A stretch of DNA of 6,839 nucleotides from Rhodospira sp. (lineage in GTDB: Bacteria; Pseudomonadota; Alphaproteobacteria; Rhodospirillales; Rhodospirillaceae), in NCBI GenBank assembly GCA_028277295.1, contig JANQGN010000058.1, forward strand, positions 1-6,839, in the 5' to 3' direction. The notes under the pieces were generated by a model. That model ran no database searches and had not been told where the DNA came from. It saw only the letters and a list, made by a program, of their open reading frames with translations. Shown piece after piece: positions 1-6,225 of the stretch. How positions within the stretch are numbered: position 1 is the stretch's first letter; each line of letters begins with the position of its first letter. The translations under genes were made by a program, and so were the position numbers.

Positions 1-74
1 AGCGGAAAATAACTCAACGGCCGGTAGTCCGCGTTCAGGACCAGGGCCGGTGCGTGTGGTGGAACACCTTCCAC
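1..74 (-). CDS. HNH endonuclease, N-terminal fragment (runs off the left edge)
   Basis: Only about the first 24 codons are present, and the gene continues past position 1. The minus-strand frame reads ALVLNADYRPLSYFP, which I recognise as the conserved N-terminus of a small HNH endonuclease family widespread in alphaproteobacteria; the catalytic HNH motif lies further downstream, outside the window. The frame is open from position 137. I chose the GTG at 74-72 as start because a GGGGG stretch (84-80) sits 5 nt upstream and because the protein would then begin a few residues before the conserved block, as relatives do. A TTG at 86-84 is an alternative. The gene is divergent from gluQRS, with about 180 bp between the two starts. 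The cellular role of this family is not settled; nuclease activity is inferred from the family, not visible here. Confidence 0.8.
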   Translation of the reverse strand, partial: MEGVPPHAPALVLNADYRPLSYFP

Positions 75-256
75 GACAACCCCCAAGCCGGGACCCGTAT
101 GGTCTGGCTGACCCCGCCCGCGACCGAGCCGGGATCGTCACGCGCCGCTATTCGCACGACAGGTCGAATGTCGACGGCATGGACCCTACGGGCGACGAAC
201 GCCACTAGATGTGGTAGCTTCTACAGGAAAGCCGCCCACGACAATATCAAGATTTC
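75..256. promoter_or_regulatory. Divergent intergenic region, HNH endonuclease / gluQRS
   Basis: These 182 bases separate two divergently transcribed genes, so promoters for both should lie here. I could not find a convincing -35/-10 pair for either direction. Small dyads are visible: GTCGA-ATG-TCGAC near 163-175 and GTAG-CTT-CTAC at 214-224. Both are too short to call operators. The plus strand is open in two frames across this stretch, but neither looks like a gene. Confidence 0.4.
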
Positions 257-1201
257 ATGACGGTTTGTCAAAATCATTGCAGCGCCGCAGCGACACGGAC
301 CGCGCCGGCGGCGCCGCCTCGAACGGTTACCCGTTTCGCGCCCAGTCCCACCGGCCTGTTGCACCTGGGGCATGCTCACGCGGCCCTGTTCGCCTTTCGG
401 GCGGCGCGAGTGGCCGGGGGGCGCTTTCTGCTGCGCATCGAGGATATCGACCAGGGGCGATGCCGGCCCGCCCATGAGGCCGCCATCCTGGAAGACCTAG
501 CCTGGCTGGGCCTGTCCTGGGAGACCCCGGTGCGCCGCCAGGGGGAGCACCTGGACACGCATCGCGCGGCGCTGGATCGGCTGGAGGCGATGGGATTGCT
601 CTACCCGTGCTTCTGCACGCGCGCCGAGATTCAGGCCGAGATCGCCGCCAGCCCCTCGGCGCCCCACGGCCCGGATGGGCCACACTATCCGGGCACCTGC
701 CGCCGCCTGGACAGGACCACGCGGGCAACGCGGCTGGCCGAGGGGCGGCCCCATGCCCTGCGTCTGGACATGGCGGCGGCCCTGGCCCGGGCACGGGCCG
801 CCGGCCCGCTTCCCTGGCATGACCGCGCCCGAGGATGGCAGGAGGCCGCGCCCCAGCGGTTCGGGGACGTTGTGTTGGCGCGTAAGGACGTGCCCACCAG
901 CTATCACCTGGCGGTGACCCTCGATGACGCCGCCCAGGGCGTCACCCTGGTGACCCGGGGCCGTGACCTGTTCGAGGCCAGTCACGTCCACCGGCTGTTG
1001 CAAGCCCTGTTGGAATTGCCGGTTCCCGCGTGGCATCACCACGACCTGCTGACCGACGAGCGCGGCCAGCGCCTGGCCAAGCGCGACAACGCCCGCAGTC
1101 TGCGGGCGTTGCGCCAGACCGGCCTTACCCCCGCCGAGGCACGGGCGATGGCCGGCTTTCAGGATGACGTGCCTACCGCGACAACAGCATGGGCAGGGTG
1201 A
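257..1201 (+). CDS. gluQRS: Glutamyl-Q tRNA(Asp) synthetase (GluQRS)
   Basis: This is a truncated glutamyl-tRNA synthetase paralogue that activates glutamate with ATP and attaches it to the queuosine at position 34 of tRNA(Asp), rather than charging a tRNA 3' end. The 314-residue protein has the class I catalytic core only. It shows FAPSPTG followed by the HIGH-type motif HLGH (residues 36-39), the LLRIEDID strand (58-65), and a KMSKS-type motif RLAKRD (272-277). Zinc ligands characteristic of GluQRS are present as C118-x-C120 and Y144-x3-C148. The anticodon-binding domain of true GltX is absent, and the length fits the family (about 290-310). ATG 257 is the only reasonable start: the frame is closed by TAG at 215-217 upstream and no other start codon precedes the catalytic core. 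Its ribosome site is weak (AAGA about 4 nt upstream). The ~22 residues before TVTRFAPSPTG are Ala/Pro-rich and probably disordered. The 3' end overlaps the convergent stress-protein gene. Confidence 0.95.
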   Translation: MTVCQNHCSAAATRTAPAAPPRTVTRFAPSPTGLLHLGHAHAALFAFRAARVAGGRFLLRIEDIDQGRCRPAHEAAILEDLAWLGLSWETPVRRQGEHLDTHRAALDRLEAMGLLYPCFCTRAEIQAEIAASPSAPHGPDGPHYPGTCRRLDRTTRATRLAEGRPHALRLDMAAALARARAAGPLPWHDRARGWQEAAPQRFGDVVLARKDVPTSYHLAVTLDDAAQGVTLVTRGRDLFEASHVHRLLQALLELPVPAWHHHDLLTDERGQRLAKRDNARSLRALRQTGLTPAEARAMAGFQDDVPTATTAWAG

Positions 1202-1994
1202 GCCCGGGCAGAATCGCCCGCGTCACCGTGCTGCGCCGCAACAAGGAGCCCTCCGGCTGCACATGCGCGCCCATGGCCAGCATCTCCGCGGCCAGATCGG
1301 CGCACCGCGACAGGATCAGCTCGGACACGGGGATGTCCACCGGCGCCTCGTGTTCGATGTCCGCCTTGATGCCATGGCGCCCGAGGGCATCGCGATGGGC
1401 CTCCCACCGCCAGTTCAGGGCCACCGGGTCGCGGCCGATGGCCAGCAGGGTGACCACGTCGCACCGGCCCATGAATCCCACGGCATCGGCCAGGGCGCGG
1501 GCACCGGCGCTGTCCTCGTCCAGGGTCACCACCGCCCGCCGGGGCATGGTGAACTGGGTGGTGATGTAGGGCAGCACCAGCAACGGGCGGCCGCCGCCAG
1601 CGGCGATCTGCTCGATCACCTCGTTGGGGATGGTGCGACCGGCGTCGTCCTGGCGTTGCTGGGAGACGATGCCGAGGTCCACGGTCTGCAAGTTGGCGGC
1701 CAACTGGCTGGCCACCAGGTGGGCATCGGCGCCCCGGATGGCATGCCAGCTGCATGACAGGCCGCGCTCCTCGCATGCCGCCCGAAACGGGGCTTCCAGG
1801 CCGTCGACCCGGGCCAGGAACTCGCCGGAGACCTGCCGCGAGTACGGATGCCCCTCGTTGGCGTCCACGACCCCGCCGATGCCAAGCACATGCCCGGCGG
1901 CGGCGTCATCGCCCAGGATCGTGCGGGCGGCGTCCAGGCGGATGCGCCAGGCATCGGTTTCGTCGACATGGACCAGGATGGTGCGCGGGGTCAT
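1173..1994 (-). CDS. Universal stress protein, tandem UspA-type domains
   Basis: The 273-residue protein looks like two Usp folds in tandem. Domain 1 (about 1-145) starts with the typical first strand TILVHVDETD and ends with GRPLLVLPY (135-143). Domain 2 (about 150-273) starts PRRAVVTLDED and ends TLPMLLSR, matching the usual VPVLM-type last strand. Universal stress proteins are cytoplasmic nucleotide- or ligand-binding proteins induced by starvation and other stress; the ligand here is unknown. The classical ATP-binding G-2x-G-9x-G-S/T motif is degenerate: domain 2 has MGAHVQPEGSLLRRST (241-256), so ATP binding is doubtful. I chose ATG 1994 because a GGAGGA ribosome site lies 6 nt upstream and the Usp fold begins immediately. 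A longer frame to 2039 is open but adds only 15 non-conserved residues. The last 29 bp overlap the end of gluQRS. Confidence 0.85.
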   Translation of the reverse strand: MTPRTILVHVDETDAWRIRLDAARTILGDDAAAGHVLGIGGVVDANEGHPYSRQVSGEFLARVDGLEAPFRAACEERGLSCSWHAIRGADAHLVASQLAANLQTVDLGIVSQQRQDDAGRTIPNEVIEQIAAGGGRPLLVLPYITTQFTMPRRAVVTLDEDSAGARALADAVGFMGRCDVVTLLAIGRDPVALNWRWEAHRDALGRHGIKADIEHEAPVDIPVSELILSRCADLAAEMLAMGAHVQPEGSLLRRSTVTRAILPGLTLPMLLSR

Positions 1995-2006
1995 TCGGTC
2001 TCCTCC
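1995..2006 (-). promoter_or_regulatory. Ribosome binding site of the universal stress protein gene
   Basis: Read on the minus strand, GGAGGA occupies 2006-2001, followed by a 6-nt spacer and ATG at 1994-1992. It is one of the strongest Shine-Dalgarno sequences in the window and decides this start over the upstream in-frame codon at 2039. Confidence 0.8.
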
Positions 2007-2036
2007 GTGTGTTCCGGCCGCGTGGGCTTGTCCCTG

Positions 2037-2067
2037 CAAGCGCCAGGCAAGCGCCTTGCCGGGCTTG
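2037..2067. repeat. Inverted repeat / potential hairpin upstream of the stress protein gene
   Basis: An inner perfect 6-bp stem GGCAAG (2046-2051) and CTTGCC (2055-2060) with a CGC loop is extended, after a short internal loop, by CAAGC (2037-2041) and GCTTG (2063-2067). It lies 43-73 nt upstream of the stress-protein ATG, so it may be in its 5' leader or an operator. No T-run follows it, so it is not a convincing terminator. It could be chance structure in GC-rich DNA. Confidence 0.4.
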
Positions 2068-2354
2068 GGTTCGCGGCTTCGCTGTTCTCACCGTGTCCAA
2101 TCTCCTCCCGGCGGTCATCAAGACTGGCCGCCAGCACCCGTGACAGGTCCGCCCCCCGGAGGGGAGGGGCCGCGCCCGAGGGCGCCGGCCGATACGGGAC
2201 CGCACGGACTGGACCGCTTATAGCACGGGACTTCCGCGCCCGCGAAGGACGAAGCGCGCCACCCGGCGTGCCACGCCATCGACTTGATTCCCTTGGGCCG
2301 GCTGAGGAACACTCGCTCGGCACGGCGCCTCGCGATAGCGCCGGACAACAAGAC

Positions 2355-2370
2355 GGGAGGATTCTTCGTG
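2355..2370 (+). promoter_or_regulatory. Ribosome binding site and GTG start of the SAF oxidoreductase
   Basis: GGGAGG at 2355-2360 precedes GTG at 2368-2370 by 7 nt. This favours GTG 2368 over the TTG at 2284, which has no such site and would add 28 residues unlike the family's N-terminus. Confidence 0.75.
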
Positions 2371-3690
2371 GGCTTGACCAGCTTGATGCAACGCCGCCTC
2401 GCCGAGGGCGGTGGTCCTGTGCGTGTGGCCCTGATCGGGGCCGGGAAGTTCGGCGCCATGTTCCTCGCCCAGGCTGTCGGCAGCCAGGGCGTGAGGGTGG
2501 TGGCCATCGCCGACTTGAATCCCCAGCGGGCGCGCGATGCCTGCCTGGGCGTCGGATGGTCCGAGACGCGGATCGCCGAGACCCGGATCGGCGACGACGC
2601 GCTGGCGGCGGTGGCGGCAGACGATGTGGAGGTGGTGGTGGAGGCCACCGGCGACCCTGCGGCCGGCGTGCGCCATGCCCGCGCCGCCCATCGGGCGGGC
2701 AAGCATGTGATCATGGTCAACGTGGAGGCCGACGCCCTGGTGGGGCCAGCGCTGGCGCGCGAGGCCGCGGCCGCCGGCGTGGTGCATTCCATGGCCTATG
2801 GCGACCAGCCAGCGCTGATCTGCGATCTTGTCGATTGGGCGCGCGCCTGCGGCTTTCGGGTCACGGCGGCGGGCAAGGGCACCAAGTATCTCCCGTCCTA
2901 TCATGACTCCACCCCGGATACGGTGTGGGACCACTATGGCATGACCGCCGAGCAGGCTGCCGCCGCCGGCATGAACCCGCGCATGTTCAATAGCTTCCTG
3001 GATGGCACCAAGTCGGCCATCGAAATGGCCACGGTGGCCAATGCCACCGGCCTCGCGCCGCCGCCGGGCGGCCTGGGCTTCCCGCCGTGCGGTGTCGATG
3101 ATCTGCCGCACGTGCTGCGCCCGCGCTCCGAGGGCGGACAGCTGACCGAGACCGGCACGGTGGAGGTGGTCTCCTCCCTGGAACGGGACGGTCGCCCCGT
3201 GTTCCGGGACCTGCGCTGGGGCGTCTATGTGACCCTGGAGGCGCCCACCAACTACGTGGCCGCCTGTTTCCGGCAGTACGGCCTGGCGACCGATGCCAGC
3301 GGCCGACTCGCCGCCATGTACAAACCGTTCCACCTGATCGGCCTGGAATTGAACGTGTCCATCCTGTCGGCGGCGTTGCGCCACGAGCCCACCGGCACGC
3401 CCATGAGCTTCGCCGCCGATGTGGTGGCGGTCGCCAAGGCCGACCTTGAGGCCGGCCGGACGCTGGATGGCGAGGGAGGCTTCACGGTGTGGGGCCGGCT
3501 CACCACGGCGCGGCGCTCGCTGGAGGACGGCGCGCTGCCCATCGGCCTGACGCACGGCGTGACCCTGCGCCGGGCCATCGCCAAGGGACGGGTGGTGCGC
3601 TGGGCAGACGTGGACATCGACGAGAGCGCGGATGCCGTGATGCTGCGCCGCGCGCTGGAGGCGGAAACGCGCGCGACCCTCGGATTCTAG
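2368..3690 (+). CDS. SAF-domain homoserine-dehydrogenase-like NAD(P)-dependent oxidoreductase (DRL/DXR-II family)
   Basis: The 440-residue cytoplasmic protein begins with a Rossmann fold: VRVALIGAGKFGAMF with the GAGKFG dinucleotide loop at residues 24-29 and strand VVAIADLN at 44-51. VVVEATGDP (89-97) and HVIMVNVEAD (113-122) are typical of homoserine-dehydrogenase-like NAD-binding domains. The middle contains AYGDQPAL (143-150) and GKGTKYLPSYH (169-179), which I associate with this family's active-site region. The C-terminus (about 345-435, FAADVVAVAKADLEAG...) resembles an SAF domain. The best studied relative is Brucella abortus DRL, which converts 1-deoxy-D-xylulose 5-phosphate to MEP in place of Dxr. 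The family is diverse and many members occur beside a normal dxr, so the substrate here is unproven. Some databases misname such proteins FlgA-like because of the SAF domain. The gene stands alone on its strand, and its TAG stop is shared with the left edge of the repeat block. Confidence 0.85.
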   Translation: MGLTSLMQRRLAEGGGPVRVALIGAGKFGAMFLAQAVGSQGVRVVAIADLNPQRARDACLGVGWSETRIAETRIGDDALAAVAADDVEVVVEATGDPAAGVRHARAAHRAGKHVIMVNVEADALVGPALAREAAAAGVVHSMAYGDQPALICDLVDWARACGFRVTAAGKGTKYLPSYHDSTPDTVWDHYGMTAEQAAAAGMNPRMFNSFLDGTKSAIEMATVANATGLAPPPGGLGFPPCGVDDLPHVLRPRSEGGQLTETGTVEVVSSLERDGRPVFRDLRWGVYVTLEAPTNYVAACFRQYGLATDASGRLAAMYKPFHLIGLELNVSILSAALRHEPTGTPMSFAADVVAVAKADLEAGRTLDGEGGFTVWGRLTTARRSLEDGALPIGLTHGVTLRRAIAKGRVVRWADVDIDESADAVMLRRALEAETRATLGF

Positions 3691-3734
3691 AGAAAATCCC
3701 GAGCGATCAGGCACGGATCGCGACGACGATTTGC
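3688..3734. repeat. Repeat unit copy 1 with internal dyad
   Basis: Positions 3688-3721 match 3751-3784 at 30 of 34 bases, sharing AAATCCCGAGCGATC. Internal dyad: GCGATCAG (3703-3710) and CGGATCGC (3714-3721), 6 bp perfect plus one mismatch, with a GCA loop. The unit ends with GACGATTTGC (3725-3734), which recurs at 3803-3812 in copy 2. It begins on the stop codon of the oxidoreductase gene. Confidence 0.7.
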
Positions 3735-3750
3735 GTCAACATCAGACTCT

Positions 3751-3812
3751 CAGAGCAAATCCCGAGCGATCTGGCACAGATCGCCCTGGACGATCTTTTG
3801 GGGACGATTTGC
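3751..3812. repeat. Repeat unit copy 2 with nested dyads
   Basis: This copy contains a perfect 8-bp hairpin, GCGATCTG (3766-3773), loop GCA, CAGATCGC (3777-3784). It is enclosed by an outer pair GCAAATC (3754-3760) and GATTTGC (3806-3812). It is longer than copy 1 by an insertion around 3785-3802. The two differences between copies inside the inner arms change pairing, as expected of repeats drifting apart. Confidence 0.7.
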
Positions 3813-3828
3813 TTGAAAAACAAATTGT

Positions 3829-3870
3829 TAGAGCATGTTGGGCGATTCAGAAATCGCGCAACATGCTCTA
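3829..3870. terminator. Long near-perfect palindrome; candidate terminator of the kinase gene or repeat element
   Basis: The left arm 3829-3847 and right arm 3852-3870 pair at 18 of 19 positions (one G/G mismatch), with a 4-nt loop CAGA. The arms start TAGAGCATGTTG and end CAACATGCTCTA. Read on the minus strand, downstream of the kinase stop, the stem is followed by ACAATTTGTTTTTC, a loose T-rich tract, so it could end kinase transcription. On the plus strand it is followed by AGGGAAGG, which does not suit a rho-independent terminator. The alternative is an interspersed palindromic repeat with no termination role. Confidence 0.6.
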
Positions 3871-3926
3871 GGGAAGGTTGCCCCGAGACTCCAAGGAAGA
3901 ATTGATGACGGCCGCGACCGCTCCGC

Positions 3927-3966
3927 CCCCGCCGAGACACGCGGCGTCTTGCGCCGTGCGGCGGGG
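3927..3966. terminator. GC-rich stem-loop just past the kinase stop codon
   Basis: CCCCGCCG (3927-3934) and CGGCGGGG (3959-3966) are a perfect 8-bp inverted repeat, with an imperfect inner stem (CACG...CGTG, GGCG...CGCC). It begins about 19 nt after the kinase stop on the minus strand. No T-run follows in either direction, so it may pause RNA polymerase or protect a 3' end rather than terminate alone. Confidence 0.4.
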
Positions 3967-3984
3967 ATCAGCCCTGACGCCCCA

Positions 3985-6225
3985 TCACCCGAGGCCCGGC
4001 GCGCCGGTCGCCGAGGGATCGACGGCGCCCTCGGCATCTCCGGCGGTCACCATGGCGCCCTCTCCGCGCGGGCCGATGGCATCAAGGGCGGCGTGGAAAT
4101 GGGCCGGCAACGCGGCCGCCAGGCTGGTCGCCTCGTCAACCTGGCCGGCGCGGGCGGCCCGTTCGAGCGCCGCCGCGACGCCCGCCAGGGCATGCAGGCC
4201 GAAGTTGCCGGCGGTCGACTTCAGGTCATGGGCTTCGCCGCCGACGGTCTCCAGGTCGCCCCGGACCAGCGCCGCCCCGACAGCCGTCACACGCTGCCCG
4301 GCGTCGCGGCGGAACGCCGACAGCATGCGCCTCACCCCAGCCTGACCGAGGGCGTCGGTCAGGCACGCCAGAACCTCGGAAGCAAGCACCCTGTCGTCAC
4401 CCTCGGGCTCCGGACCCAACGGCGCGCGCTCGACAGCGGTGGCCTCGCCCGCGCCGGGCGAGACCTCGGCATAAGGCGCCAGGGTCGCGAACAACGCCTC
4501 AAGCCGCACCGGCTTGGCGACGAATCCGTCCATTCCGGCGGCGAGACACTGCTGTTCGTTGCCGGCCAACTGGCTTGCGCTGAGCGCGATGATCGGCAAG
4601 CGCCCGGCCGGTCCGGGAAGGGCGCGGATCCGGCGCGCCGCCTCCAGTCCCCCCATGATCGGCATGCGCAGGTCTGTCAACAGAAGGTCGAAACCGCCCT
4701 CCGCGACCCGCGTGACCGCCTCGATCCCGGTGGTGACCACCGTCGGCCGATGCCCGAGCCGTTCCAGCATCAGCGTGGTGACCTTCTGGTTGACCGGATT
4801 GTCCTCGGCGACCAGCACCCGCAGAGCGGTCGTGCGGCGCCCGTCGATCATGGCCCCGAGGGTGGCCGACGCGGCCGCGCGCGCCGGGACGGTCCCGCGC
4901 GGCAAGGACACCTCGAACCAGAAAGTTGACCCCTGGCCGAGGACGCTGTCGACACCGATGCGCCCGCCCATCAAATCGACAAGCCGCCGGCAAATCGCCA
5001 ACCCCAGGCCGGAGCCCCCGAAACGCCGGGCGATGCTGCGGTCCGCCTGCGCGAAGTCCTGGAACAGGCGCGCGCGCGCCTGGTCCGAGATGCCGATGCC
5101 GGTATCAGCAACCGCGCACCGCAAGCGAACCCGGTCGCCCAAGTCCTCCACCACATCCAGCGACAGGGTGACCGTGCCATGCTCGGTGAATTTGATGGCG
5201 TTGGACATCAGATTGAGCAGCACCTGCCGCCATCGGCCGGGATCGCCGCGCACGGCCCCTGGCACGGCATCGGCGATCTCCGTCGTCAGGGTCAGGGTCT
5301 TGTCGGTGGCCCGCGACCGCATGAAGGTGACGACGCTTCGCGCAAGGCGGCGCGGCTCGAAATCCAGCGCCTCCAGGTCCATCCGCCCGGCCTCCAGCTT
5401 GGAGAAGTCCAGGATATCGTTGATGATGGCCAGCAAGGCGTCGGCGGACGCATGGATGGTCTCGGCCTGATCGTGTTGCGCCGGGGTCAGACGCCCCACC
5501 AGCAAAAGCTGCGACATCCCCAGAATGCCATTCAGAGCCGTTCGGATCTCGTGGCTCATGATCGCCAGGTGGTCCGACTTGGCCCGGTTGGCATGCTCCA
5601 GCGCCCGCGTCCGCTCCGCCACCCGGTGTTCCAGGGTCTGGTTGGCGCGCCGCAAGGCTTCGCGGCTTTGCTCCAGGGCGCGGACGTCGACATAGGCCCG
5701 CAGCGCCGCGACGGTGGCGATGAACAGGTGTTGCGCCGTCAGGTCCGTCTTGGTCTTGTAGTCGTTGATATCGTATTGCGTGATAATCTCGCGCCCCGGC
5801 GCCTGGCCTGGCTGGCCCGTGCGCAGGATGATGCGCATGGCGGCGTTGCCCAGGTCCTGTCGCACGTGGCGCACCAGACGCAGCCCGGCGTCTTCCGTCT
5901 CCATCACCACGTCGAGGAACATCAGGGCGATGTCCCGCTGGTCGCGCAGGACGTCCATGGCCTCGGCGGCGGTGGAGGCATCGATGATGGACAGCGGCCG
6001 GTCCTGGTAGGTCACCGCCCCCAGCACCGCGCGGGTGATGGCGTGTACTTCTGGGTCATCGTCGACCACCAGGATACGCCAGGGCGGCGGATCGCGGCCC
6101 GGATCCGTCGCCTCGCGCACGGCCTCGGGGGCGGAGCGGTGCCTGGTGTCGCCATGGGCGTCGTCGCCGTCGTCGGCGAGCAGGAGGGTTTCGTCCCCCG
6201 TATCGTCGGCGTCCACCGCAGACAT
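3985..6225 (-). CDS. Soluble hybrid histidine kinase: REC-HisKA-HATPase-REC-Hpt
   Basis: The 746-residue protein has no membrane segment, so it is probably cytoplasmic. Residues 1-48 are acidic and likely disordered. REC1 (about 50-175) has acidic residues D55/D56, acceptor D105, T136 and K157, and carries the TGQPGQAP...YDINDYK signature seen in response regulators with DUF3369. A coiled coil (about 180-215) leads to HisKA with H225 in SHEIRTALNG. HATPase_c has N338/N342, DTGIGIS (374-380), FAQAD and GGSGLGLAI (403-411). REC2 (about 468-585) has E474/D475, acceptor D518, S549 and K571. The C-terminal Hpt domain has H666 in HDLKSTAGNFG. All phosphotransfer residues are present, so a full relay H225-D518-H666 to an unseen regulator is expected. 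The H-box proline is replaced by alanine (A230). The start at ATG 6225 has only a weak G-rich ribosome site 10 nt upstream. No cognate output regulator lies in the window. Confidence 0.93.
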   Translation of the reverse strand: MSAVDADDTGDETLLLADDGDDAHGDTRHRSAPEAVREATDPGRDPPPWRILVVDDDPEVHAITRAVLGAVTYQDRPLSIIDASTAAEAMDVLRDQRDIALMFLDVVMETEDAGLRLVRHVRQDLGNAAMRIILRTGQPGQAPGREIITQYDINDYKTKTDLTAQHLFIATVAALRAYVDVRALEQSREALRRANQTLEHRVAERTRALEHANRAKSDHLAIMSHEIRTALNGILGMSQLLLVGRLTPAQHDQAETIHASADALLAIINDILDFSKLEAGRMDLEALDFEPRRLARSVVTFMRSRATDKTLTLTTEIADAVPGAVRGDPGRWRQVLLNLMSNAIKFTEHGTVTLSLDVVEDLGDRVRLRCAVADTGIGISDQARARLFQDFAQADRSIARRFGGSGLGLAICRRLVDLMGGRIGVDSVLGQGSTFWFEVSLPRGTVPARAAASATLGAMIDGRRTTALRVLVAEDNPVNQKVTTLMLERLGHRPTVVTTGIEAVTRVAEGGFDLLLTDLRMPIMGGLEAARRIRALPGPAGRLPIIALSASQLAGNEQQCLAAGMDGFVAKPVRLEALFATLAPYAEVSPGAGEATAVERAPLGPEPEGDDRVLASEVLACLTDALGQAGVRRMLSAFRRDAGQRVTAVGAALVRGDLETVGGEAHDLKSTAGNFGLHALAGVAAALERAARAGQVDEATSLAAALPAHFHAALDAIGPRGEGAMVTAGDAEGAVDPSATGAPGLG

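Larger units (their letters stand above)
1995..2367. promoter_or_regulatory. Divergent intergenic region between the stress protein and SAF oxidoreductase genes
   Basis: This is 373 bases without a credible gene. Frames open here encode Arg/Pro/Gly-rich strings with no recognisable motif, and I treat them as GC-driven. Promoters for both flanking genes must be here or nearby, but I found no clear consensus pair; TATAG at 2219-2223 is a weak -10-like sequence only. The region contains a hairpin at 2037-2067 and a second small GC dyad at 2172-2185 (GCGCCC-GA-GGGCGC). Confidence 0.45.
3687..3871. repeat. Composite low-GC repeat block, possibly MITE- or REP-like
   Basis: This 185-bp non-coding block is bounded by inverted hexamers CTAGAG (3687-3692) and CTCTAG (3866-3871). 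By hand count 3691-3870 is 90/180 G+C (50%), far below the flanking genes. It holds two diverged direct repeats and a long palindrome, listed separately. No transposase is present. Its left end supplies the TAG stop of the oxidoreductase. Known analogues would be REP/BIME-type elements or non-autonomous mobile elements; which one is inference. It also sits between two convergent genes, a usual place for terminators. Confidence 0.65.

Noticed and set aside
2..208. Second plus-strand open frame running in from the left edge and ending in TAG
   Set aside because: It lies antisense to the HNH endonuclease start, has mixed third-position G+C (about 65% by hand), and shows no family resemblance.
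3..260. Plus-strand open frame ending in TGA that overlaps the gluQRS ATG as ATGA, suggesting a coupled upstream gene
   Set aside because: Its first half looks protein-like only because it mirrors the minus-strand HNH endonuclease start, which is a recognised conserved sequence. The second half has poor codon use and no motif.
1995..2039. Longer N-terminus for the universal stress protein (start at 2039)
   Set aside because: The GGAGGA ribosome site sits directly before ATG 1994, and the extra 15 residues precede the normal first strand of the fold.
2284..2367. TTG start at 2284 for the SAF oxidoreductase
   Set aside because: No ribosome site is seen there, whereas GTG 2368 has GGGAGG 7 nt upstream and gives a family-like length of 440 residues.
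3835..4929. Long plus-strand frame antisense to the kinase
   Set aside because: It is an Arg/Gly/Ala-rich frame opposite a well-supported kinase with all catalytic motifs; long antisense frames are expected at this G+C content.
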